A DNA stretch of 13,863 bases from an uncultured Oscillibacter sp. (GTDB taxonomy: Bacteria > Bacillota > Clostridia > Oscillospirales > Oscillospiraceae). The stretch spans positions 1-13,863 of the forward strand of contig CAJOFP010000007.1 in the NCBI GenBank assembly GCA_905233795.1. Reading direction: 5' to 3'. Positions 6,738 through 13,863 of this stretch are shown here, piece after piece (positions within the stretch are counted from its first letter, which is position 1; each line of letters starts with the position of its first letter). The position numbers were made by a program, and so were the translations under genes. The notes beneath the pieces were generated by a model that did no database searches, had not been told where the DNA came from, and saw only the letters and a list, made by a program, of their open reading frames with translations.

Positions 6738-9377
6738 ATGAGTCCAAATTCCGTAAAAAGCGGCGGTTTCGCCGGAAATAAAAATAAAACCGGATTGCGT
6801 CCGTATCTTTCGCCGCTGAACGCGTGGGCGTTGGCGTTTGGTTGCGCCGTGGGCTGGGGTTCTTTCGTCATGCCGGGGAGTACGTTTCTGCCCATCGCCG
6901 GTCCGGTCGGGTCTCTCTTGGGGATTGCGATAGGGTCTGTGGTTATATTAATCATCGGGTTCAATTACTCGTATATGATTCGGAAATATCCCGACGCCGG
7001 CGGGACGTTTACTTACGCGAAAAATATTCTGGGCTATGATCACGGATTTTTAAGCGCGTGGTTTTTGATACTGGTTTATATCGCTATCGCGTGGGCGAAC
7101 GCGACGGCGTTGCCGTTGGTATTCAGAAATTTATTGGGCGGCGTGTTTCAGGTGGGGCCGCGTTATACGATTGTCGGCTATGACGTGTATCTTGGGGAGG
7201 CGTTGCTCGCGCTTTTCGTATTGGAAGCGGTCGGGATTTTCTGTATCAAAGGCGGGAGGTTCGCCGGGATTTTGCAAAGCGTCATGGCGCTCTGTCTGTT
7301 TGGGGGCGTGATTGTCGCCGCGTTCGCCGCGTTCGGCGGTCATAACTGGACAGTCGCGTCCATAACGCCGCGCTTTTCGCCGAATAATTCACCGGTCGCC
7401 GGCGTCATTCGTATCATCGCGCTGGCGCCGTGGTGTTTTGTGGGATTCGAGTCGATCTGTCATTCGTCGGAAGAGTTTCAATTCTCAAAGAAAAAAGTTC
7501 CGATTGTGATTATTATATCTGTCATAACGGGCGGACTTGCGTATATGATTTTAACCGGCTTGGCGTTCGCGGTTCCGCCGGAGGGTTGTGAAAGCTGGAC
7601 GGATTATATTTTTCATCTGGATGATCTGTCGGGACTGCAAGGGCTTCCCACGCTGTACGCGATTCGGGAATTGATGGGAAGAACGGGATTAATGATTTTA
7701 TGCGCGGCGTTAATATCCGGCGTCGGGACCGGTCTGCTCGGCAATATGATCGCCGCGAGCCGGTTGTTATACGCGATGGCGAAAGACGACGTATTGCCGG
7801 ACTGGTTCGGGAAATTGAACGCGAACGGATCGCCAATGAACGCGCTGAAATTTTTAATGATTTTGTCGATTCCGATTCCGTTTTTCGGCAGAACCGCCGT
7901 GGGCTGGATTATTGATGTCAATACCGTCTGCGCGACAATCGCGTATGCTTACACATCGCTGGCGGCTTTGCAAACGGCGCGGCGTGAAAATAACGCGGCT
8001 ATGAAAATAACCGGTATAGCGGGCGTGATTATTTCACTGTTATTCTGCGTATATTTTCTGGTGCCGAATTTCTGGTCGGCGGGCGCGTTGTCGGCGGAGT
8101 CGTATTTGATTTTGATTTTCTGGAGTCTGGCGGGCTTTTTCCTGTTTAGATATTTATTATCAAGAGACAATCAGCGGCGTTTCGGACAGTCCACCGTGGT
8201 TTGGATCGTCATGCTGTTTTTGATATTTTTCACGTCAAATCTCTGGATTCGTGAGGCGACGCAGGATGTGACCCAAACGGTTTTGCATAATTTAAACGAT
8301 TATAACACGCAGGAGTTGCAGGAACATGACGTGACGTTGACGACGGTTGAAATGGACGACACGGAATTTTATTTGCAAAATCAACTGGAATCCGTGAACC
8401 GGTCTTTGATGCAAAACAGTTCATTGCAAATGATTCTGGTTATGATTACGCTTTTCGTCATGTTCAGCATTTATGACATGATGAAAAAGCGCGAACAGGA
8501 AATGGAAGTCCAGAAAGTGGAGGCCGAACAAAGCAGTCGGGCGAAAAGTACGTTTTTATCAAACATGAGCCATGATATTAGAACGCCTATGAACGCGATT
8601 ATCGGCTATACGACGCTTTCTAAAAAAGAAAAGGATATACCCCCGAAAGTCGCGGAATATTTGACGAAGATTGAGGCGTCAAGCGGGCATTTGCTGTCTT
8701 TGATTAATGATGTTTTGGAAATGAGCCGGATTGAGAGCGGCAAAATGGAATTGGAGCCGGTCAGGTCGGATTTGGTTAAGACGCTGGGCGAAGTTCGTGA
8801 CTTGTTTATTACCCAAATGGAAACAAAGGGTATAAATTATACAGTCAATACGGATGAAGTGCAAAATAAAATTGTCATGTGCGACGCGGCGCGTTTAAAT
8901 CGCGTATTGTTAAATTTAATCAGTAACGCGTATAAATTCACGCCGTCGGGGGGAAGCGTCAGCGTGAATTTAAAGCAAGTCGGCGTGAGAGATAACATGG
9001 CTTGCGATATAATTAATAGCGCGGCGGAAAACGCGGACGCGGGCGATAAAATTAATAATGCGGATAATAATATAAATAATATAAGCGACGCGGACGGTCA
9101 GAAATTCGGATGTTATGAACTGCGCGTAAGAGATACGGGCATGGGTATGAGTCCGGAATTTGCGGCGAAAGTATTTGAGGCCTATGAACGGGAACGCACG
9201 GCGTCGAATATTCAGGGAACCGGTCTGGGCATGGCGATTACAAAAAAGGCAAAGGCACGGAATTTATTATTCACGTCGATTTTCCGATTGTCCAAGACGA
9301 TGACGCGGCGGAAAAGAGCGAGAATAACGGGGACGACGCGGCGGAAATTGATTTCAGCGATTTTAAATTATTATTAG
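6738..9377 (+). CDS. APC-type amino-acid permease fused to a histidine kinase, frameshifted near the C-terminus
   Basis: Residues about 25-475 form an APC-superfamily permease. TM1 carries the GWGSFVMPG unwound segment, YPDAGGTFTYAK follows TM2, and PWCFVGFESICHSSEE lies in the TM6 region. A further helix (about 489-502), an outside loop of about 60 residues and another helix (565-583) lead through a coiled linker to HisKA with H612 in SNMSHDIRTPMNAIIG. The HATPase has NLISNAYKFTP, DTGMGM and GTGLGM (from about 827). An Asn/Asp/Ala-rich insert (about 758-788) precedes the G1 box. After GMAITK the frame changes. Compared with the kinase at 4125, the DLMGG helix/strand segment of about 15 codons is missing. 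The last 40-odd residues (KAKARNLLFTS onward) are out-of-frame, basic and unrelated to any kinase. The intended receiver domain continues in the -1 frame (9248-9742). A GAGAGGGA ribosome site (6721-6728) supports the start. The permease part looks intact; kinase activity is doubtful. Confidence 0.88.
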   Translation: MSPNSVKSGGFAGNKNKTGLRPYLSPLNAWALAFGCAVGWGSFVMPGSTFLPIAGPVGSLLGIAIGSVVILIIGFNYSYMIRKYPDAGGTFTYAKNILGYDHGFLSAWFLILVYIAIAWANATALPLVFRNLLGGVFQVGPRYTIVGYDVYLGEALLALFVLEAVGIFCIKGGRFAGILQSVMALCLFGGVIVAAFAAFGGHNWTVASITPRFSPNNSPVAGVIRIIALAPWCFVGFESICHSSEEFQFSKKKVPIVIIISVITGGLAYMILTGLAFAVPPEGCESWTDYIFHLDDLSGLQGLPTLYAIRELMGRTGLMILCAALISGVGTGLLGNMIAASRLLYAMAKDDVLPDWFGKLNANGSPMNALKFLMILSIPIPFFGRTAVGWIIDVNTVCATIAYAYTSLAALQTARRENNAAMKITGIAGVIISLLFCVYFLVPNFWSAGALSAESYLILIFWSLAGFFLFRYLLSRDNQRRFGQSTVVWIVMLFLIFFTSNLWIREATQDVTQTVLHNLNDYNTQELQEHDVTLTTVEMDDTEFYLQNQLESVNRSLMQNSSLQMILVMITLFVMFSIYDMMKKREQEMEVQKVEAEQSSRAKSTFLSNMSHDIRTPMNAIIGYTTLSKKEKDIPPKVAEYLTKIEASSGHLLSLINDVLEMSRIESGKMELEPVRSDLVKTLGEVRDLFITQMETKGINYTVNTDEVQNKIVMCDAARLNRVLLNLISNAYKFTPSGGSVSVNLKQVGVRDNMACDIINSAAENADAGDKINNADNNINNISDADGQKFGCYELRVRDTGMGMSPEFAAKVFEAYERERTASNIQGTGLGMAITKKAKARNLLFTSIFRLSKTMTRRKRARITGTTRRKLISAILNYY
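9242..9248 (+). other. A AAA AAG slippery heptamer at the kinase/receiver frame junction
   Basis: The codons ACA-AAA-AAG of the permease-kinase frame (9240-9248) contain A_AAA_AAG in the phase used for -1 slippage, the same heptamer as in E. coli dnaX. A -1 shift here reads AAA-AAA-GGC and enters the receiver frame (KGKGTEFIIHVDFP) without a stop. I see no strong downstream stem-loop and no convincing upstream Shine-Dalgarno-like stimulator. The A-run may simply be the scar of a deletion joining two lysine codons. The motif and its phase are seen directly; recoding is a hypothesis. Confidence 0.4.
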
Positions 9378-9742
9378 TCGAAGATAACGAGATTAACCGG
9401 GAAATCGCCGTGATTTTACTGGAAGAAGTCGGATTCGCGTTAGACACGGCGGAAAACGGACAGATTGCCGTGGATAAAATAAAAGCGTCGAAGCCGGGCG
9501 ATTATCAGGCGGTTTTAATGGATATACAAATGCCCGTGATGAACGGTTATGACGCGGCGCGGGCGATACGGAAGTTAAAAAATCCCGATTTGGCGAATAT
9601 TCCCATTATAGCTATGACGGCGAACGCCTTTTCTGAGGACGTACAGGCCGCCAAAGACGCCGGGATGAACAGTCATATAGCGAAGCCGATTGACGTGCCG
9701 AAAATGATAGAGACGTTATCGGAAATCCTGCGCGGAAAATAA
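9248..9742 (+). pseudogene. Detached receiver domain of the permease-kinase (in the -1 frame)
   Basis: From GGC at 9248 this frame encodes the end of a HATPase domain (GKGTEFIIHVDFPIV), an acidic linker, and one complete receiver domain. The receiver starts with KLLLVEDNEINREIAVILLEE. It has its phospho-Asp codon at 9521-9523 in LMDIQMPVMNGYDAARAIR, the conserved T of AMTANAF and the K of AKPIDVPKM, and ends in LSEILRGK at a TAA (9740-9742). All receiver residues are present. The frame is -1 to the permease-kinase gene. A GTG at 9410 is the only listed start, falls inside the first receiver helix and lacks a ribosome site, so independent translation of a whole domain is unlikely. It is best read as the 3' part of the upstream hybrid kinase, separated by a deletion/frameshift or joined to it by recoding. 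Confidence 0.8.
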
Positions 9743-9778
9743 AAATATAATAAAAAAATAATAATAAAAATATTTAAA

Positions 9779-9806
9779 AATCCCCTGCCGGAAGCGGCGG
9801 GGGATT
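9779..9806. terminator. 12-bp GC-rich hairpin between the kinase block and ilvD
   Basis: Arm 9779-9790 (AATCCCCTGCCG) pairs with 9795-9806 around a GAAG tetraloop; all 12 pairs form, with one T-G wobble. It lies 37 nt after the receiver stop, as expected for the end of the sensory operon. On the plus strand the downstream sequence (ATTGTAAAATC) has only a poor T-run. On the minus strand the stem is followed by ATTTTTAAATATTTTT, so it fits an intrinsic terminator best in that direction. Bidirectional use or an mRNA 3' stem is likely. Confidence 0.75.
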
Positions 9807-9816
9807 GTAAAATCTC

Positions 9817-9908
9817 TTGACTTGTTTATGAATCTGTGATATATGACGTGATTGTGAATTTGATATAATTGAAATGATTGAAATGGCTTGTATTTGTTAT
9901 GATATAAT
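9817..9908 (+). promoter_or_regulatory. Promoter region of ilvD (several candidate boxes)
   Basis: Three candidates lie in the 231-nt gap before ilvD. First: TTGACT (9817-9822), 17-nt spacer, TATATG (9840-9845). Second: an extended -10, TGATATAAT (9861-9869), with no good -35. Third: another extended -10, TGATATAAT (9900-9908), with TTGAAA (9878-9883) at a 19-nt spacing. The third leaves a leader of about 60 nt. I see no T-box, leader peptide or attenuator ahead of ilvD, so its control is not evident from sequence. Confidence 0.5.
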
Positions 9909-9973
9909 ATTATAATTATATAAATATTATAAATAATAAAAATTTTAAAATTGAGGGAAGAAGGAAAAAATTT

Positions 9974-11578
9974 ATGCGCAGCGATCAAGTGACGAAAGGC
10001 CCGGAACGGGCGCCGAACCGGAGTTTATTTTACGCGTTGGGTTATACGGAAGAGGATTTGAAAAAGCCGTTAATCGCCGTTGTCAGCGCGTATAGCGAGA
10101 TTGTTCCGGGGCATATGAATCTGGATAAACTGGCGGACGCGGTGAAAGCCGGGATTGAATCGGCGGGCGGCACGGCGTTTTTAGTCCCGGCGATCGGCGT
10201 CTGTGACGGTATCGCCATGGGGCATATGGGGATGAAATATTCTCTGCCCAGTCGGGAATTGATCTGTGACAGCGTGGAGACGATGTTCTTGGGACATCAG
10301 TTTGACGGCATGGTTTTAATTCCGAATTGTGACAAAATCGTTCCGGGCATGGTCATGGCGGCTGTGCGGATGGATGTCCCGGCGATTGTGTGCAGCGGCG
10401 GCCCCATGCTGGCCGGGACTTACGGCGGCGAGGAAGTCAGTTTGTCTAAAATGTTTGAGGCTGTGGGCGCGTATAAGGCCGGTTTGATTGATGACGCGAA
10501 ATTGGAGGATTGCACGCAAAATTGCTGTCCGAGTTGCGGAAGCTGTTCCGGCATGTATACGGCTAACTCGATGAATTGTTTATGCGAGGCGATTGGCATC
10601 GCGCTGCCCGGCAACGGGACGGTTCCGGCGGTATATAGTAAAAGATTGCAGTTAGGCCGTATGGCTGGCGCGGCGATTTTGAATCTCGTGAAAAATAATA
10701 TCACGGCGCGAAAAATTATTAACGAAAGAAGTATAAAAAACGCGCTGACTTGCGATATGGCGCTTGGCTGTTCGACCATGAAATTATTTAATGAAATCTC
10801 GGCGAAAACGCCGAATTTATGTCACTTGGCGCCGGCGGGCCCGACGCATATGCCGGACTTGTATCACGCGGGCGGCATTCCGGCTGTGCAGTCTGAATTG
10901 GCGAAAAAAGATTTGCTTGATTTGGATTGTCTGACGGTTACGGGAAAGACAGTCGGAGAGAATATCAAAGGCGCGTTTAATAAAAATCAAAACGCGATTA
11001 GAGATATTGATAACCCGTATAGCGAAACGGGCGGATTGCAGATTTTATGGGGCAATCTCGCGCCGAACGGCTGTGTCGTAAAGAGAAGCGCGGTCGCGCC
11101 GGAAATGCTTGTGCATACGGGCCCGGCGCGGGTGTTCGACGGTGAGGAGGACGCCATAGCGGCGATTTACGCGGGGAATATCAAGCCCGGCGACGTGGTT
11201 GTGATTCGATACGAAGGGCCGAAAGGCGGGCCGGGTATGCGTGAGATGTTAAATCCCACATCCGCGCTGGCCGGTATGAAATTAGATAAGACTGTGGCTT
11301 TGATTACGGACGGCAGATTCTCAGGCGCGAGCCGCGGCGCGTCGATTGGACATGTCAGCCCGGAGGCGGCGTCGGGCGGCCCGATCCGGCTTGTACAGGA
11401 GGGGGATTTGATTGAAATTAATATCCCCGAAGCGTCTATTAAATTACGCGTGGACGAGTCGGAACTGGAAAAACGCGCCGAAAATTATACGCAACCGGGG
11501 CCGAAAGTAAACGCGGGATGGCTGGCCCGTTACGCCCGTATGGTTTCCAGCGCCGACGAGGGGGCGGTGTTGCGTTAA
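9974..11578 (+). CDS. ilvD: Dihydroxy-acid dehydratase
   Basis: This 534-residue Fe-S enzyme dehydrates 2,3-dihydroxy-isovalerate and 2,3-dihydroxy-3-methylvalerate to the 2-oxo acids that precede valine/leucine and isoleucine. It is cytosolic. Family motifs run in order: [52 protein letters not shown] (C77), [12 protein letters not shown] (C119), [19 protein letters not shown] (C185/C188/C191), [28 protein letters not shown] and HVSPEA. C119 and C191 correspond to cluster-ligand cysteines of the family. GVC instead of the enterobacterial form is typical of the shorter archaeal/clostridial type. Length is slightly below the common 550-560. GAGGGAAGAAGGA precedes the ATG. The TAA overlaps the next gene's ATG by one base. 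No other ilv/leu gene is in the window. Confidence 0.96.
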   Translation: MRSDQVTKGPERAPNRSLFYALGYTEEDLKKPLIAVVSAYSEIVPGHMNLDKLADAVKAGIESAGGTAFLVPAIGVCDGIAMGHMGMKYSLPSRELICDSVETMFLGHQFDGMVLIPNCDKIVPGMVMAAVRMDVPAIVCSGGPMLAGTYGGEEVSLSKMFEAVGAYKAGLIDDAKLEDCTQNCCPSCGSCSGMYTANSMNCLCEAIGIALPGNGTVPAVYSKRLQLGRMAGAAILNLVKNNITARKIINERSIKNALTCDMALGCSTMKLFNEISAKTPNLCHLAPAGPTHMPDLYHAGGIPAVQSELAKKDLLDLDCLTVTGKTVGENIKGAFNKNQNAIRDIDNPYSETGGLQILWGNLAPNGCVVKRSAVAPEMLVHTGPARVFDGEEDAIAAIYAGNIKPGDVVVIRYEGPKGGPGMREMLNPTSALAGMKLDKTVALITDGRFSGASRGASIGHVSPEAASGGPIRLVQEGDLIEINIPEASIKLRVDESELEKRAENYTQPGPKVNAGWLARYARMVSSADEGAVLR

Positions 11579-12807
11579 TGCTGACGGAACCGAAAGAATT
11601 AAAACGCAGACTGGATTCTCTTGTGATTTTCCGGGATTTGATATTTGATCCGGCGATCCGGGAATTGCGCCGCGCTTTGAAATCCTGTGACGCGAGAGGC
11701 GGCATGGACGGATTTTTATATCATATCGCCGCGTTTGAGGCCGTTTTATTTGACAGTGATTGTAAAGGCGATTGGAGCCGGTATTTATCGCGCTTGATTT
11801 TAGAGAGTGAGAATATATGCGTCAAAAAGCGCGGACAGGAGATTTTAACGGGCGAAAAAGATTTAAATAATAATAAAATAAAGGCGATATTGGAAAGCGA
11901 ATTATTATTTTTACAGGACTTATCGCAATTAGATTTAAATAATTTAGTATTGCCTGAATTTCTTCCGGATTGGTTTACCGGGTGGGATATATCGCCGATA
12001 GATATACCCGGCGAATATGATAAAAAGTTAAAAAATATCGGCGAGACCGGTTACGGCGTATTTTCGCGCTATCATGTATTTATGATACAAGACGGGAATT
12101 TAATTCCCGTATCGCACCCGGACCCGCAGGAATTGGACGATTTACCCGGTTATGAACGCGAACGCGAAAAGATTTTAGCGAATACGGAGGCTTTATTATC
12201 GGGACAGAGCGCGAGCAATGTTTTATTATACGGCGACGCCGGGACGGGGAAATCCAGCGCGGTGAAAGCGATTGTAAATAAATATTATAAACGCGGCTTG
12301 CGTCTGGTGGAAGTCAAAAAGAATCAGTTATATCAATTACCCGGCTTAATGGATGAACTCGCCGAAAATCCGTTGAAATTTATTATTTTTATTGATGATT
12401 TGAGTTTTACGGTAAATGATGATAATTTCTCGGCGTTAAAGGCGATTTTAGAGGGCGGCGCGGGCGGACGCGCCGGAAATGTCGCCGTATACGCGACCAG
12501 CAATCGGCGGCATTTAATCAAAGAAAATTTATCTGACCGGGAGGGCGATGATATACACGCCGCCGACACCCGGCAGGAATTAATGAGCCTCGCGGCGCGT
12601 TTCGGCTTGACTGTTACGTTTTCCGTACCGGATCGGGAGAAATATTTATATATTGTATCGGAATTGGCGAAGCGGCGCGGATTGGATATGCCGGAAAAGG
12701 AATTGTTTATCCGCGCTGAGGCGTTCGCCATAAGAGCCGGGGGACGGAGCGCCCGCGTCGCCAAGCAATTTATCGAGTTATGCGCTATCGGCGTTTTGCA
12801 TAGCTGA
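11578..12807 (+). CDS. AAA+ ATPase of the DUF815 family
   Basis: With the ATG at 11578 the protein has 409 residues. The first 200 or so are helical and acidic without a recognised domain. Then comes the DUF815 (PF05673) ATP-binding core: Walker A GDAGTGKSS with K225, EVKKNQLYQLPGLMDEL, Walker B FIIFIDDLSF with D273/D274, sensor-1 ATSNRRHL, SDREGDD, LAARFGLTVTF and a C-terminal lid with GGRSARVAKQFI. The family is widespread in bacteria, with no settled biochemical role that I can name; a cytosolic ATPase acting on proteins or nucleic acid is all the sequence supports. A longer frame from an ATG at 11518 lies inside ilvD and is less likely, because 11578 has a GGGGGCGG ribosome site just upstream and the TAATG overlap implies translational coupling to ilvD. 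Confidence 0.9.
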   Translation: MLTEPKELKRRLDSLVIFRDLIFDPAIRELRRALKSCDARGGMDGFLYHIAAFEAVLFDSDCKGDWSRYLSRLILESENICVKKRGQEILTGEKDLNNNKIKAILESELLFLQDLSQLDLNNLVLPEFLPDWFTGWDISPIDIPGEYDKKLKNIGETGYGVFSRYHVFMIQDGNLIPVSHPDPQELDDLPGYEREREKILANTEALLSGQSASNVLLYGDAGTGKSSAVKAIVNKYYKRGLRLVEVKKNQLYQLPGLMDELAENPLKFIIFIDDLSFTVNDDNFSALKAILEGGAGGRAGNVAVYATSNRRHLIKENLSDREGDDIHAADTRQELMSLAARFGLTVTFSVPDREKYLYIVSELAKRRGLDMPEKELFIRAEAFAIRAGGRSARVAKQFIELCAIGVLHS

Positions 12808-12833
12808 AAAAATATAAAACGGGAGTGAAAAGC

Positions 12834-12968
12834 GTGAAAAAACTGAAAAATTTATATATGATTGTTTCTGTTTTTATCGCAATCGCGTTGACGCTCAGCG
12901 CGTGCGGTTCGCAAAACGCGCCGGTTTCGGACGCGCAAAACGCGGATATAGAGACGCAGGACAAGTGA
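12834..12968 (+). CDS. Lipoprotein signal fragment, 5' part of a split C39-peptidase gene
   Basis: A GTG start at 12834 with GGGAGTGA 5 nt upstream (12821-12828) opens a 44-codon frame ending at TGA 12966-12968. It encodes a textbook lipoprotein signal: basic MKKLKN, a hydrophobic helix, and the lipobox LSAC with C24 followed by GS. Then comes an Asn/Asp/Gln/Ala-rich linker. The +1 frame continues the same linker composition (SEQDADAAADITPE) straight into the C39 domain with no stop. Dropping one A in GACAAGTG (12960-12967) would restore a single gene of about 284 codons. This suggests a frameshift mutation or a sequence error. It lies 27 nt after the DUF815 gene, probably in the same transcript. 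Confidence 0.75.
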   Translation: MKKLKNLYMIVSVFIAIALTLSACGSQNAPVSDAQNADIETQDK

Positions 12969-13128
12969 ACAGGACGCGGACGCGGCGGCGGATATAACGC
13001 CGGAAATACACGCGATTGCGTACCCGGAGGATTATCCCACGGCGTCGGATGAATACGGCGCGAGCGCGTTCGCCGGGAGTTTAAATCATGGCGATTCTAA
13101 ATATTATATTATTCATGATTTTTATAAT

Positions 13129-13686
13129 ATGACGAGCGGCGACGGTTTGCATATTCTCAGCAATTTCGAGACGTATCAGCAGACCACGGAATATACCTGC
13201 GGCGCGGCGAGCGCGTTAATGGTTTTAAACTGGTTCGGCGAAAAAAATTATGACGAAATGCAAATCGGCGATCTGGTGGAAATCGACACAAGCAAGGGAA
13301 CCAGCGTCGAGGGCATGGTAAAATTTTTCACGGAATTAGACTGGGATGTGGATTATCACGCGGATACGGATTTCAGATTTGAGAGCATTGAGGACGCGGA
13401 AGCGTATTTGATTGAAACAATCGACGCGGGCGTACCGGTCATGGCGGACTGGACGGACTGGGCCGGACATTGGCAGGTGATTATCGGTCTGGACGAGTGC
13501 GGGACGGATGATCCGTATGACGATGTTTTGATTTTAGCGGATCCGTATGATATTACGGATCATTATCAGGACGGTTATTATACTTTTCCGTTCGGAAGAT
13601 TTTTTGATATGTGGCGCGAGGGGCCGTGTACGGAAAAGACAGAGCCGTATTGGCAGCCGTTTGTGACGGCGCAGCCGAAAATATAA
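13129..13686 (+). CDS. C39-family cysteine peptidase domain, 3' part of the split lipoprotein gene
   Basis: The 185-residue frame is a Peptidase_C39_2-like papain-fold domain. The catalytic Cys is C24 in YTCGAASALMVLNWFG, the His is H114 in AGHWQVIIG, and the Asp/Asn-position residue is D138 in ILADPYD. All three are present, so the catalytic core looks intact. The ATG at 13129 has no ribosome site. The open frame runs upstream to about 12961 through IHAIAYPEDYPTASDEYG and KYYIIHDFYN, sequence that belongs to the protein. The gene most likely started at the GTG at 12834, and this part is out of frame by one base. As a lipoprotein it would act on the outer face of the membrane. Relatives include peptidases that trim leader peptides in bacteriocin export and many uncharacterised cell-surface enzymes; the substrate is unknown. 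No bacteriocin precursor or ABC exporter is visible here. Confidence 0.8.
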   Translation: MTSGDGLHILSNFETYQQTTEYTCGAASALMVLNWFGEKNYDEMQIGDLVEIDTSKGTSVEGMVKFFTELDWDVDYHADTDFRFESIEDAEAYLIETIDAGVPVMADWTDWAGHWQVIIGLDECGTDDPYDDVLILADPYDITDHYQDGYYTFPFGRFFDMWREGPCTEKTEPYWQPFVTAQPKI

Positions 13687-13713
13687 TAATATAAAATAAT
13701 ATAAAAAAAACTG

Positions 13714-13746
13714 TCCCCCTTTCTTGATTTTATCGGGAGAGGGGGA
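13714..13746. terminator. Strong 13-bp hairpin, probable bidirectional terminator
   Basis: Arm 13714-13726 (TCCCCCTTTCTTG) pairs with 13734-13746 (CGGGAGAGGGGGA) around ATTTTAT, with three wobble pairs. A run of eight A's (13703-13710) just before it gives a U-tract for minus-strand transcripts. Downstream, TTTTT-AGA-TTTTT starts 7 nt after the stem, so plus-strand termination is possible but less canonical. Its position 28 nt after the C39 stop supports the end of the ilvD operon. Confidence 0.78.
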
Positions 13747-13818
13747 AGCGAATTTTTAGATTTTTGTATGAAAATTAAAATATTGTAAATATTATAATTT
13801 TATAAAAGAGGCGGCGGC

Positions 13819-13863
13819 ATGGCGGGGAATCAAAAAAATAAAAATAAAAATATTATGATACAG
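13819..13863 (+). CDS. Start of an unidentified gene, cut by the window edge
   Basis: ATG at 13819 opens 15 codons to the edge. The residues are polar and Asn/Lys-rich (MAGNQKNKNKNIMIQ), too few to assign. AGAGGCGG (13807-13814) is well placed as a ribosome site. A TATAAT lies at 13793-13798 without a clear -35, and it follows the terminator at 13714-13746. A new transcription unit is therefore likely. Confidence 0.55.
   Translation, partial: MAGNQKNKNKNIMIQ

Noticed and set aside
9410..9742. Free-standing single-domain response regulator starting at GTG 9410
   Set aside because: The start would remove the first strand with the acidic residues (VEDNE) and has no ribosome site; the domain clearly begins upstream in the same frame.
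9743..9973. Possible T-box or attenuator before ilvD
   Set aside because: No T-box consensus, no leader peptide rich in Ile/Leu/Val, and the only strong hairpin lies upstream of the candidate promoters.
9716..9988. 90-residue minus-strand frame over the gap before ilvD
   Set aside because: It is Ile/Tyr/Phe-rich because the DNA is A/T-rich, crosses the terminator hairpin and overlaps both neighbouring genes; no family resemblance.
13129..13686. Bacteriocin-processing C39 peptidase with a bacteriocin cluster
   Set aside because: No ABC exporter domain, no double-glycine precursor and no immunity gene are visible; only the peptidase fold is supported.

Overview
The window looks like a chromosomal segment of an anaerobic Bacillota (Clostridia-like) bacterium. 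The evidence is indirect. Kinase core motifs such as SNMSHDIRTPMNAIIG, a DUF815 ATPase, a BMP-family binding protein and the style of IlvD are all common in gut Clostridia. Coding DNA is rich in GCG, GGC and CGG codons, while the intergenic DNA is extremely A/T-rich and carries readable sigma-A-type promoters. No rRNA, tRNA, CRISPR array, transposase or phage gene is visible.

Layout. (1) Positions 1-1339, minus strand: 5' part of a long prepilin-like protein whose C-terminus lies outside the window. (2) Positions 1340-1757: divergent A/T-rich intergenic region with one near-consensus promoter per strand and a structured leader. (3) Positions 1758-2858: PLP-dependent aminotransferase of the HisC/CobD type. 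(4) Positions 3028-9742: a sensory block. It holds a BMP-family extracytoplasmic binding protein, which overlaps a hybrid histidine kinase with two receiver domains. An APC-type amino-acid permease fused to a second histidine kinase follows. The last gene is broken: about 15 codons after the ATPase G2 box are missing, and the receiver domain lies in the -1 frame exactly at an A AAA AAG heptamer. (5) Positions 9779-9806: strong hairpin. (6) Positions 9974-13686: ilvD, a DUF815 AAA+ ATPase whose ATG overlaps the ilvD stop, and a lipoprotein/C39-peptidase gene split by an apparent one-base frameshift. (7) A second strong hairpin and the first 15 codons of another gene at the right edge.

How the genes may work together (inference). 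The BMP protein has no ABC permease or ATPase gene beside it and is translationally coupled to a membrane kinase, so it may act as a ligand-sensing partner rather than a transport component. The permease-kinase fusion would report substrate binding or flux. The two kinases share nearly identical phosphoacceptor regions, including a 32-nt stretch identical at every base. Neither carries a DNA-binding output domain and no separate response regulator is present, so the output is unknown. The proximity to ilvD makes an amino-acid link plausible but unproven. The most distinctive part is the BMP / hybrid kinase / permease-kinase cluster with its frameshifted junction.
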